From NCBI GenBank assembly GCA_003118195.1, contig BEXV01000867.1, positions 48,902 to 112,901 of the forward strand: a DNA stretch of 64,000 nt. Reading direction: 5' to 3'. The translations under genes and the position numbers were made by a program. The notes below the pieces were generated by a model. The model had not been told where the DNA came from, did not search any database, and saw only the letters and a program-made list of their open reading frames with translations. This DNA comes from Hemicentrotus pulcherrimus. Taxonomy: Eukaryota > Echinodermata > Echinoidea > Camarodonta > Strongylocentrotidae. Each line of letters opens with the position of its first letter. Within the stretch, counting starts at the first letter, position 1. Shown here in pieces: positions 1-13,500 of the stretch.

Positions 1-174
1 ACTATGATTGAGTGTTATTAAGTTTGTATGCCGTGTATATTTGTTTATACAATGTATTTGTTTTTGTATGTGTTTGTACTTCAGAACCTGAAGAAGGCCT
101 CACAAGCCGAAAGCTCGCAATAAACTTGTAAAGTACAGCTACATCTCACGTTCCTAGACCATTTTCTTCACGCT

Positions 175-209
<35 letters not shown>

Positions 210-423
210 TCTATTGCATTTTATACAAAGTATCAGCACATCGTTACCCCATCTGCAGCTGAGCAGCCATGATAAAGCACTAAAGCATATTCTAGGAGTT
301 TCTTTCTACAGGATACTCATTTACTTCACCTGGGTGGAGAGTGGCAAATGTAAATTAATGTCTTGCAAAATCTCTCTTCCTGTCAAGCACACTAGAATGA
401 AACTTCATGGTGGGCCGGCTTAC
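1..423. other. Intron sequence with a retroelement-like 3' tail and TA microsatellite
   Basis: At 75-137 there is a short structured motif (CTGAAGA, a small GGC/GCC stem, GAAA, then AATAAA at 119-124) resembling the tails of Penelope-like or LINE elements. A (TA)n run follows at about 174-208. No dynein exon is visible here. Confidence 0.5.
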
Positions 424-576
424 CTGAAGGAATTTGAGTCTAGTCAAGAAGTCATTGACGTAGCTGCCAAGAGGTTTGAGTGAGGGGTAAGATTTGTTCA
501 TCCACATTCCTGGGATCCTACCCTTCAAGATGCTGTTAGCCACATCCTCAAGCTCTGAAGACATCACCACCAGACC
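424..576 (-). CDS. DNAH7: DNAH7 exon, 51 codons: C-terminal domain, last exon in window
   Basis: Encodes [20 protein letters not shown] and [20 protein letters not shown], ending LKFLQ before gtaagc. The following exon, expected to begin near WYEVG, is not visible in 1-423, so the gene continues to the left. Confidence 0.96.
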
Positions 577-3500
577 CTGAGATACACCAGACACAAAGAC
601 ACAGAAAAAAAAATATATATCTTTAATGTTGAAAATTATATCTTTTTTGCAACTACAGAAGAAAGCAACTGTTTACATAATTACATGCATGACAATAAGT
701 TTTGTTTTTTGGCTGGGTCAAGCTAATACTGTGAAAGATTATCATGCAAAAGCCAAAGTTTGTTTATACTGATGACAGAGGGACCGCATGCATGTTCTCA
801 AAACCTCTGGTAAAGGTGTACTTTTTTGCTTGACAAAGTCCTGTCTGACATTGACTTTCACACCAGATATCAGGGGGGGGGTGCTTTCAAAAAGAGGGAA
901 CATGCATATGTAACGCGTACCCTAAATAACACTGAGTGGGGGGGGGGGAACCCTACCCCAACCTTATATCTGTGACAAGGCTATCCATAGCAAGTGCCCC
1001 CAGACAAATGTGAGAGCACCTAATATAATATTGCATTATACACCTATAATCTAAAGTAAAATGAGCAGCAAGGCTGTGAAAGAGAAAACGTACCTTGATA
1101 GCTTTCTGGATGTTGATGATACTTGATCGTACCACAGCCAGGAGGTTGTTAAACCTTCCCATCTCCTGCACCAGGACAGTGTTCATACTCTGAGTGTAGG
1201 TGGTTGGATACTTGCGTAGTCCAGCCTCAATGTCAAACAGTGATGGTAGCTTGGCCAAGATGTCAGCTGCAACATCATTGACAATGTCATCGTTGGACTT
1301 GGCACCACCTCCAGAAGAACGAGACTGTGGAATCACAAAGAAAAAGTTTTAACATTAGTTGGTAACACAACATTCCTACCATCTTCGAGTTATTCCATGC
1401 GACTACTATCATTTATAGCAAATGAACTGAATGAAATCTGTATGCATATAAACAGAGCTAGAAAACTTTAATTCTAATGAGAGTATGCTCTGTAACATTT
1501 GGTAAAATTGTCATCTTAAGACAGTTACTTTCATATTTTTTTTTCCTTTAATGGAGCGCAGTCTTACATGAATTTGTACCAAAAGCAGCTAATTAATAGA
1601 TTAGTATACATGCCATGCATTGCTTTTAAAATTTCACATCACTCGTCTTGGGCAAATAACATTTGTCACATTTTAGTTACTGTTTTTTCTTGCATTCATA
1701 AAATATGTTGGAATGTTCAAATATTTTTTAGACGTGCACCTTTAACTCATATTTTTGCCATTGCAATTTTTTAATGATTCCCAAATTCATATGTAATCTG
1801 GTGTTTGCTTAATGCATAACTTAGTGTTAGACATAAAGTGCAGACATGTGAACATCAATTTTATTATACATTTTTTTGTGAGCAAAGCTAAAGTGTAAAT
1901 ATGTGTCACAATAAACTTGTATTAGTATGGGACAATCAAAACATTAAAAAACAGTCATACATGAACACCCAAATTACATTTTGACAGAATTTAAATGAAT
2001 TCAGATTGTTTTGATATTATTGAATCAAAAATGTAGCAGCTTTTGTTGCAAAAAATCCTTCAATACATAAAAAAGTTGTTTATAATTTGACATCCAACTA
2101 CTCATAATTGATATGAGCTGAGAGCCAGAAGGGTATTAACTCTTAAATTATAAAAGTTAACGTCCTTCTGGAGTCAATATCAAGAGACGGTGCAGTAGGT
2201 GGTTACCAAGATAAACAGTGTATAAAAAAAGTACCATGGTAACCGTGTTCTTTTTGTCCAAATTCCCATTCACTATGGTAACCATCATGGTTATCATGGT
2301 ACCAAAACAATGAAATACATTGTTCAATGACCCAATATATTTTAATGTTTTGGTACCATGACACCATGGTGGATGGTAATTTGGACAAAAAACCATGGTT
2401 ACCATGGTTACCATGGTATTTTTTTGTAAGGGATTACATTTTCATTAACTTGCTCCAGCATCAATGTGCATTACCATGTGCCACACAAATCCCACAAAAC
2501 AAAATTCAGTGCTTCGTTAAAAACATTATAAATTCACTTTCATAATGGAGTAACCAAAGATTCTAGAACAAGTCCGAACAAGTAAAAAACAAAAATAATA
2601 AGGTGCAAAAAAGTAGTGGTAATATTGTGAGTTTATCTCCAGGGCATTATGCAGTTTGCATGTTCCTTTCCTTATACAAGAAATGATTTGTACTAAAATG
2701 ATCAGATAATACACTTTCTTGTTTTTAACATTATAATTACCGGTACAATAAAAACATATCTTTGCTTTGCTGTGAGGGGTCAGGCTCAACTAGATGTAGT
2801 GCATACAATTATCTTTCCCCTCTAACAAACCAATGTTAAATATTTTGATATGAAAATGTATTGTATTCATTTTCTGTTTGTAAACAACTCGATAGATAGT
2901 TGACTGATTAATGCCTTTCAGTTATTTTTTTCAAACTTTAAAAATGACCCTCCCATGCAATATTAGGTAATTAGTCCCTTCTCAATTCTGATTGACGATG
3001 CCACATGTATATTTCCCATGCAATTAGAATAAAGCTTTACAAAATAAGCCTTTACAAAATGTAAAAGGTTAGCTCAAACGTTGGTTGTTAGTATTCAAGG
3101 CATCTAAAATAAAACCATCACCATACATAACCAAGTGTAAATCAGATATCTTCTTCATTACAAATAGAGATTAAAAAAACCCATCACACCCGAGATCTCA
3201 AAACATCATACAATACCTGAGCCTGATGTTGAGAATATGGGGTTTGGATTTATATAGTCCATGACAGGCAGGGTCAGGGGTAGGGATGGGGGCCGGCAGA
3301 GAAGGGTCATTTCACACAGGCGGATCACACAGTAAACCATGCATATAAACCATGTGTTTATGATAAGAAGTGGGGGGGGGGAGGGGGCGTGGAGCATGAA
3401 TAAAATGGGAAAAGGGGAAACAAATGAAGTGAACAAAAATTAACATTTATGAACACTTTTTCTGCAATGAGATAATCTGTCACAGTGTAGAGTTTAGAAA

Positions 3501-4555
3501 ACTTGCCTCAACACAACTCAAATCTCTTGAATTTAAACCATGAGAAGATATTGTGTCTTGAATTGTTTGCATACTTGGATGCACACATCATCTTCATAAA
3601 AAAGTAATCTTAAGTTTTTATTAGCATCAATCAAGCATGTTTTCAGCAAAGAATACCTCAGTATTTCCTTCACATCTTGGGCAAGCAAACCATTTAGGAA
3701 CACAATATCTTATAGGGGATAATTGTAAAACTGACTTTCATTCATGAACATATCAACATACAATGAAAATAGCTAGTACACACAAGTTCATAGGAAAGGA
3801 ATTTCCGATGTCTGAATAGGTTCATCACATGAAAAAAATATGAATTATCAGTCCTACAGTTACAAAACACATTTACAGGTGTACTGCTGATATCCTTAAA
3901 TACTGTGAGATAACGATTATTGCACATTTATGTCCAATATATTCAAAATTTGCTTCAAAAATATAAAATATGGTGACGTACCAGTGGGAGTAAATAGTAT
4001 ATCATCTCTTAAATACTTGGTGCACAAAATATGGAACAAGATATTGTTGCAGTAATATGGATTATATTGTGCATTTGGTTTACATATCAAGTTTGGGCTT
4101 ATTTTTTAAATGAAGTGCTCCTTTAACAGGTTATACATTCAATAATAAATATTTGATATCAAATTTCTCAATACACACTGCCTTTAGGCATGTTACATAA
4201 TACTATGACCTATCCATATTGTGAAAAATCAAAGGGGAAATAAAAATAATGCATTCCTTTGACAAGCTATCAGATAAATTAAATTTGAAATCATTAGTAA
4301 GAAAATAAAAGGAAAGCTGCATAACGATTGATAATGAAATAGAATAAGTCAAAAAAAGAAAAGATGAAATATTAGTTCAAAGCACAATAAATGTGGGTAA
4401 GAAAAATTGTTCATGATTCTGAACAAATATGTTAGTATCGAGATGTCAAATAAAGATATGATATTAATAGCCCAGTGGCAAAAGAATGTAAAGAAATATA
4501 AAGATGAATAGATGGAAATAGAAAGAAAGACACACAGAGAGGGGGAGGAAGTAAT

Positions 4556-4589
<34 letters not shown>

Positions 4590-7500
4590 GGGGAAGAGAA
4601 GATAAAAGACTACCAACCCGTTGTTGCTGTTGTTGATGAGATGATTTAGTCAGAGGGGTGCAGTTGGAGGTGATTATAGCAAGCAGATTGTGATGTGATG
4701 TGAAAAGGGTATATAGATGAAACATCATACATGTGGCACAAGAACATATATGCAAGCAAGAAATTAGCAGACAGAGAAAGATAGAGAGACAATTTGAAAA
4801 AATGACAGTTATGGGTACATGTGCATAAAAGATATGAATATTTAAGAATAAGAATAAATAGTAGGAGACGGATGAAAAGAGAAATGCTAGGAAAAATTCA
4901 CATAATGATATGACACAATTGGATGGTACAATTAATCAATTAATAAGCACAAAGAAGAAAGTTATAAAGGTAGTATAAGAATTTTTGAAAGACCTGGAGA
5001 CAGCCATCAGAGTAGGTACACATATATGAGACTAGATACATGTATAAGACAGGATGAAAGGAAAATTAAGTTCATATGCAGCATTTACAAGATTTTAGAT
5101 CAAGATTGTTAGAGGGGACTTATTTTAGACAGTGTTCCTAGGACTTTAGATATTCCAAAGTAAGATTAAAAAAAGATCCTAAACAGGGCTTGAAGAAGAG
5201 AACTAAAGAAAAAAAGATTAAGATTAACTGATTTTAAGCATGGCTAATCCTGCAGTATTCTCAACTTTTGACTAAAAAGGTTGAATGCGCTTTATATCAT
5301 CTACCAGCATGCTCATTGGGTTGATTCATGATCTGTTGGAGAAAGATCTATCTCAGTATACCAATCAATTTGTTTTCTATTTTTGAAACTAGAGGGAACA
5401 TTTATACTAGCCGTGCATTAATTCTTACCTGAGTAAGAAGGATGTTATCAAACAAGAGTTTTGTCTCGGACTGATCCTTGGTGATATCAGCGTTGGCGTG
5501 CATACCAAACACCTCCGGGTGAGGAATGATGGGAAGGTTCTTGGTGAAGGTCAGGTAGCTTTCATACTAGATGTAGGAAAATCAACAAACATTTATAGAG
5601 AAAATAAATAATTGTCAGCTATTATCATTAGAGGAAAAAAAAAAACAAGAAAGAAATATTTGCTTTGAAAGTGCTTGATTTCATAAAACGGACTTTAATA
5701 CTGGTCATACATGACAAGCATGTGAATTTAAAGATTTTTGCAATTTATTTTTTTGTTTTTGCCTTTTGAATAATGAATGCTAACAAGACATTTTCTTATC
5801 ATGCCACCTTTCTAAGCCTTGAGCTACCAAAGTTACAGAAGCTTGAAAATACAAATGAACTTACAATGAGCAATAAATATGAATGCATGCTGATCTACCA
5901 AATTGAGGTCAATTGCTCAAAGATTGAATCATTAGATATACCATTGATATGAATGTTTCATGTTATGCTGTATTCATTTATCAAAACCATTTTTGTGCTG
6001 CACGCTTTTTTGAAAACTTTAAGCAAATAGTAACAATAGCAGGATATAATGATGAAAAACTCACATCTCCAGTTGGAGGGGCATAGTACGTTCCACTGGA
6101 ATCAAATTTATAAGAGTCATCTACGATATTTGGTACGTAGAACTTATCCAAGATGGTATGAAGTGTGCGACGATCACGATCATCTGTCACACGACCACCG
6201 TAGTTACATTCGCCTGTCAGGTAGGTCAACGCATCGTATGGGATTTCCTATATATGAAAAACAAATGTACAAATTAATCATAGAAATGAACAACCAATGT
6301 AGTTTTAAAAGGGGCTCAATTAGTAAATATCACTTAATGCATCTGCTAGCATGGTAGATCATCAAACATTTCCTGAAAAACTAATGAATAGTTCATCTGA
6401 GAATATATCAAATTATGTCATGATCAAATTGAATTATTTTAAAAGCAATAACACGTATTCATGTAATAGAAATTGCAAACAATACAAAAAATAATGTGAT
6501 GCCTGCATGCATCAAATGGAGACAAATAATCAATAAATGCAAATAATTTGAACATTTTAGATCTGTATACAATTCTCACCTCATACTCATTGAGGAACAT
6601 AGCAAGCTGCCTGACGCTGATCCTAAGATCAGTTTCGTTGAACTCATATGGGATGTTCCATCCTAAGGGGCCAAACTTACGTCTCTCTTGCACCAAGGCA
6701 TGGAAGAAGCACAGCCCGTAAAGCATCTTCTTAAAAACATGCTGTCATTGGAAACAAGGATAAAATATGATTATTTCCTCTTCTCTCAAAACCTTTCATC
6801 ATCAAATTGCTGATTTTATTGGTCCTCAGTAAATCCTTGATCAGATTAGATTGAACTGAGATCAATATCAAGTAAACTGCAAACTTAAATACATTCCACT
6901 GGTTAACACTGGCATCTAGAAATTATGAACGGTGCACAGATGTGCTATCTCCCATTCAAAAATATAACATGAAAAAACAATATTGTCCAAGGTAGGATCC
7001 AAGATTTCTTTTGCTGATACAAAAAAATGTTGCTTCAACATCCCCTTTTTTTATTGAGCATTCCTTTACGGTAATACAAATTTGTTTGAAACAGTTTGGT
7101 CTTATAGCATTCAATGGAAATGATTTTGAGCTTTAATACGATGTACATATAAACTTAAACTTATTGTTTTCTATAACTCTGTTCAGCAGATAACAAGGAC
7201 TGTAATCAAACTAGCTTCAAGGAAGCATTGCAAGAAACACTCAGAGAAGTTTGTTTTTACTACTTACCTGAGCCTAGGTATAGTAAGAGGATGTTCACAG
7301 CATAACAGATGGCAGATACAATAGAAAGGAATGGAAATAAAAGGGAAAGAAATGGCATTAATAATCATTTACAAAAGCATTGTGCTATTAATACAACTTT
7401 AAAAAACATAAAGAATATACACATATGTATAGGGACTATCAAGTACATGTAGCTCATTAATTATACTTTTTGAGATGAGGATGATAAAAACTGCTCCTCA

Positions 7501-10500
7501 GTTTAGCATGAATAAATCAATCTTTGAAGGATGATCTATTTCAAACTGGACTGCATGTATGAGTGTCCTCATTTGTCAAAAGGAGAAACCCTTTGATTTT
7601 ATGTAAGTTTCTCGTTAACCTGCAGAATAAATAGACTAGGAATTCCTTGCTTCATCAATAAAGTTGTATCAAGAGCATCATATCAGGTTGTCTTATGTAA
7701 ACTTTTAGATTACCCTGCGTATTGCTTTAAAACCATTACTTGATGTTTTAATGAGTTCTATATTCTTAATTCATCATATTCTACTTATGCAAATTATACT
7801 CTAAAGTCGTCAATCATATTCTACATCTGTGTTGTCTTGCTTCCCCCTATTCCTCCACTCTTCTATTCTAATCTAATTCTATATTGTTGGGTCAGGGAAA
7901 TATATCTTACATTGTCCCCTTTCACAACTTAGAATTAAACTAATACAATAAGAAATCAAGACGATTTGTTACCTTTGATTCGATCATTCATGGTTTATTA
8001 TATCAATTCGATCAACCCGTTGGAATTAGGATATTCCGAATCATATAATTTGCATATTCGTAACAAAATTCATTCCCACAACTCAAAATTGCACCTGTAC
8101 AAGTACATTGCATTTACAGCACCCTATACATATGTGGGAATATATATTGTAAGTTGAAGTTTAGGAAGACGGGGGTTTACATATCTTTTGTGAAAGAAGA
8201 TGACATTTGAGAGTGAACTAGCATTATTCACTGCATTTTAAAAGATGCTTAGAAATGCATGTATTACTTACCTCGTCCTTGACGCTTGTGAAGAATTCTT
8301 GATCTGAGATGGGATCACTAAGATATGACTGGATGATGTTAGCCCTAAGACCCTTAGGAGGCTCATTGGTCATCTTGACCCCGTTCTGTAGTACGGCCAC
8401 AGGGAAGTGAGGGGATGGGTAACTGGTCAGCCACAGACGGAAGTCTGGATGGACAGCCTCAGGATTCAGTTCCTGCAAGAAAAAGGAGTTTGATTGCACA
8501 GTGTTAAGCCCTTGGCAATTTCATATCCCATACGAACAAATCAAACATATGTCTAAGCAGTCACACAGAGTCTTAGCCTTTCATTCAAAGTCTGCAGGAG
8601 GCAATACAGGTATCCACAAACTAAGATATACAACCCTGCTCCACAAACTCTGCTTCACAAACTGAGTTTGAATTTAACAACTCTAATAAGAAACTCCTCA
8701 TCCTCCGGGCATTTATTAAAAAGTACATACCGGTAATTATATTGAAATTGCTGATATCTTCCATCTGAGCAATATTTCTGACAAAAGGCAGATCAAGAAA
8801 ATTGAGAGAAATCCCTCTCATCATTGAATCTTTTTTTTGTTCCAACTGGTATCCTTTTTTGTTTTCTCATTGCCTTATGCTAAATACAGGAACCACCAGG
8901 CCAGTTTTCACAGACAGCTGGTTAGATTCTATCCATGATGGTCTTACCTCACAGATTTTCTCAAGGGTAGACATCCAGGAGACGGCCAAGTGACAGTTCT
9001 GAAGCAGGACCCAGGTACCTTCCTTCACACCTTTCTCTATCATGCTCATAGCAATAGGACCTTGTCCCTGACCTAGCGACAGGGAGGCCAGCTTGCTACC
9101 TCCAAAGCCCTGTGGGGATAGACCATTCCAAGAACATGAACATGTCATTTGTGTTATAATTGAAGTAGGCAGTTGTTGGTCTTTCATGGTGATTGCCATA
9201 GAAATGTTTTCTTCAATGAAATTGTAATATAAACGCACCTTGCAAATTCACAAAGGTCAGAAGAGTAATCTATAATAGATATCAAAACTTTCACATGAAT
9301 ATGAGCTTTTATCTAACTTTCAAATCAGTTATATCTTTATCAATTCCCACTAAAAAGGTGTTTGAATAAGGTGAAATACCCTTTACATGTTTAATTGTTA
9401 TAGTAATGAAATGAGAAAAGATTATAACAAATTGTATGGCCATGTTTTGTTACGTAATTCATGTACTGTACCTTTGATTCATTGTGTATCTCATTTGAAA
9501 GGAACTTGGGTAAAGGTTCCCCCTTTTGTCCATTTATAAATCTTATCATTTTAGTTGCTGTTTAGAGGTTAGTAACTGAGACAAAAGGATTTTGTTGATT
9601 ACCTGATCATCAGCAAACTTGAGGAGAGCAGCAGTAGGGTCACTACCAGGTGAAAGGATGAAGATGAGAGGGGCACAGCAATGACTGTCATTGAACGCCT
9701 TGCCAAGGTCAAACGGTGGAGGTTCAATGAACTTTCTGCCCAGTTTCTGGGTCACAAAGTCCTGAACGGCGGGCACCACCTGGCAGCAAAGAAGAAGGAA
9801 AATGTGTAAAATGACGTAAAACACAAACTCATAAATTTTATAACCTTATATCAAAGAGCAATAGAAAATATTAAAATAACTTTCGAAACACTTTGTAGCT
9901 CATGAGGTTTGTGCCAATTACAGCTGGATAGATACGAGACCAAGCTTTGAACAGCAGTAAACTCCACTTACATGTATGTGTGTTAAATAGACCTATTTCA
10001 GGACACATTTTCAAATGAAGGTGGTTTCACTTATTAAATGTCCTAACCATTAAATTTGAGATAAATCAAGTAATCTGTCTTTATACACATCAGACGATGG
10101 AGAAGATTATACGGTAGCTTGTATACCCCAAAGAAGTTTCTTTTTAAAATAAAAGTGAAGTATCCAAAATACTCAAACCAATTATCAAGTAATTGACCAT
10201 AACCCAACATATGTGGCATTTAATCCCTCACCTTATCTGGTCGCAGACACCTGATGATAATGAGCTTCTGGAAGAGACCTAGACTCTCCTCCCAGTCACT
10301 TGGCAACTTTTCATTTTGTGGTTCCTGAAAATAGATGAAAATATATAAAAATATATAAACATATATTCTCATGTATACTGTCATGTAATATCAACTGAGT
10401 AGCAACAATACTTAAAAGAAATCCCTTATGAATCTACATGTCTGTGATGTCTAATAAAACGAACATGTGTAAGTAATGGGATTAACCGTAAAAACTAGCA

Positions 10501-13500
10501 ACAAGCAAAGGAAAAATTACTACATTCACAAAGATATTTTATTGGTGCAATAAAGTGCTAGAATAATTTAAACTCCAGAGCTTGCTCAGTCTTTTGACAT
10601 CATACAATTTGGGAATTCGTGATAGAGTTAACTAGTTTACACAAGTTAACTAACAAACTTACACCACTGTCATAGAGAATCTTCCAGCCCTCCTTCTGTG
10701 CTGGGAACTTCTTTCTGATGCCACTGAAGTTTGGCATCTCATCAGCACGGCAGATCTCATCCCAGGAGGCCGAAGGTAGCCAGGAGGTAGGGTTAGAGTG
10801 AGGGTTGTCCAGACCTACACCTCCAGTCAGTAAGAAACGCCATTCCTCGTCCCTCACCTCACCAGTGTGTTTTAGTAGGTTGGTATTGAGGATGAAGGAG
10901 AACAACAGCTGTATAGAGAGAGCATTATTTGTTAATATAGTCGAGGCACTTTAATACATGTACAAGTTTTTTTACACTTATCAAGGCCTGCATATTTTTT
11001 TTCTACAATTATCATTTTAGAATTAAAACAAAATAAATTCTTCATTGTAATATTTCACATGTTGGCCTTCAACCAACAAGATTTCTCTTCAAACCTTGAT
11101 ACAATTGGATAAAATGCTATATATTGCTGTATATTGGAATTAATCTAAGGTGACACTCTATTTTCAGTGCAGACAGATGCATCTGAAGAGGCCTGAAGGT
11201 CCATCTATATTTTACCTTGTCTTTCTCAAAGAGAGAACGGCAGATGTTGCAGTAGAGAGAGTAGGTGAAGTAATCCCTCAAGTTCTCAAGACGCTTGTCC
11301 AGATTGTCAGATTTCTCAGAGTTCTCAATGGCATTGATGAACAAGTTGACAAACCTGGAAGATTGAAGAGAAATGTAGATACAGCCATATCATGAGTTTG
11401 TAAATGAGAGAGCTTCATACATGGCATCTCAGTGTACAGCATTATACAGAAATGATTTTGAAATTTAGTCCATCTTTGCAAAGCAATTGTTGGATGCTGG
11501 ATGTTAGATGAAAAATTATTGAGTTCCTAAGCAATTTTACAGAGCAAGTACACAACATGGGCTTCAGCTTCAGCTTATCCTGCCTCTAGCAATGGTTCTA
11601 AGGAAATAATCACTTACCATGTAAGAGAGTACTGATACATAGGTTCAATGTTAGCCAGGTCAGCAATGGTGAAGAAGAAGCATTATACAGAAATGATTTT
11701 AAACTTTGGTCCATCTTTGCAAAGCAATTGTTGGATGCTGGATGTTGGATGAAAAATTATTGAGTTCCTAAGCAATTTTACAGAGCAAGTACACAACCTG
11801 GGCCTCAGCTTATCCTGCCTCTAGCAATGGTTCTAAGGAAATAATCACTTACCATGTAAGAGAGTACTGATACATAGGTTCAATGTTAGCCAGGTCAGCA
11901 ATGGTGAAGAAGAAGCATTATACAGAAATGATTTTAAACTTTGGTCCATCTTTGCAAAGCAATTGTTGGATGCTGGATGTTAGATTAAAAAATTATTGAG
12001 TTCCTAAGCAATTTTACAGAGCAAGTACACAACATGGGCTTCAGCTTCAGCTTATCCTGCCTCTAGCAATAGTTCTAAGGAAATAATCACTTACCATGTA
12101 AGAGAGTACTGATACATAGGTTCAATGTTAGCCAGGTCAGCAATGGTGAAGAAGAAGCATTATACAGAAATGATTTTGAACTTTAGTCCATCTTTGCAAA
12201 ACAATTGTTGGATGCTGGATGTTGGATGAAAAATTATTGAGTTCCTAAGCAATTTTACAGAGCAAGTACACAACCTGGGCCTCAGCTTATCCTGCCTCTA
12301 GCAATGGTTCTAAGGAAATAATCACTTACCATGTAAGAGAGTACTGATACATAGGTTCAATGTTAGCCAGGTCAGCAATGGTGAAGAAGAGGATACTAGA
12401 ATGGGTAGCGATGGGCTTGTATCCTAGACGAGTCTTGTTAATCATCTTCTCCGTCTTATCTGCGACCGCTTGCTTCTCTGAGATCTCATTGGCAAGGACT
12501 TTAGAAGAGGACAGGACCTTGATGGCTGTCTCGTCTTCCAGGATGTTGCCTTCAGATGATGAGAGCACCTCCAAGATCTTGTTCTCAATTTCGTTCAGTT
12601 GCCTGGTGAAAAGGTCAAAGGTCAAAGGTTAGCACTCAGATGTAGACTACCTTATCCTTGACAAATTTGGGGTGTATGTTTTAACAATAAAATCTGTTGC
12701 CTCTTCAAGTCTCATATATAAAAAATCAAAAAGTATAAAATATTGTGATGGCATAGGTTTTTTCTGAGTTTGTACTGTAATCACCACTGATATAAAATTC
12801 ATTAAAAAAAGAGAGATACTTCAAACTGCTTCCAGTAGAGACTAAAGCAACAACAAAAAGTTGGTCCGACAACATTCTCTTCAACCAATCTGAAAGATAT
12901 TCAAAAAATTCAAAGTTGATAAAAAGTTCTCATTTTCTTGGGAATGGCATACCTCTTGTTGTCAGCACTCTGGATGATGAGGGCGTTTCTCTCTTCCTCC
13001 AGCTCAGGACGTTCCTTAGCAACCACAATACCCAACAGCTGGTCTTCTAGACCCTCAGGAGTGATCATGAAGTTCAGCAGGGTCACCTACAGATTGTTAG
13101 AAATTGTGGGAGTTAATCCCAAGCAGTCTAATCAAAACACCCATGTAGCATTCATGTAAAGGTTTAATTGATATGTCATCAATCCTGTTGTAGTACAATT
13201 CAAGATAGTGCCTTTGATTGTATTTAAACATATAGCATGACCCATTTCCCAAAATAATTTGACTGCAAAAACAAAATCTATCTCACAATCATAGCTTGAA
13301 ATTTAGTTACTATTGACAATAATAATAATAATATTCCGCTTTTACATAGCGCAAATACATCTACGATGTCTCTAAGAGCTTTACAGATATATATAAGGTT
13401 ATTGAGTAGTAAAAACATTTAAAAACATTTGTAATGTTATGAACACTGATTTGTAAATGATCAAGTGTGTTGACTTTCTCAAAACTTAAACAAAATATAA

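Larger units (their letters stand above)
1325..5428. other. 4.1-kb DNAH7 intron with foldback element and GA microsatellite
   Basis: No exon is needed here, since the flanking exons join in phase. It contains the foldback at 2222-2430, a poly-G run near 3371, and a (GA)n microsatellite at about 4557-4587 within a purine-rich region. The rest is AT-rich with no recognisable content. Confidence 0.8.
5567..11215. other. DNAH7 introns of 300-1530 bases with no landmarks
   Basis: Introns at 5567-6064, 6248-6579, 6742-8271, 8473-8947, 9110-9602, 9780-10231, 10325-10662 and 10909-11215 lie between the exons listed separately. I see only AT-rich sequence, with no tRNA, SINE or additional conserved coding block on either strand. 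Confidence 0.7.

Noticed and set aside
11613..12155. Three extra mini-exons in the 240-bp array
   Set aside because: Each copy has a donor but no AG acceptor directly before the exon fragment, and inclusion would bring an immediate stop.
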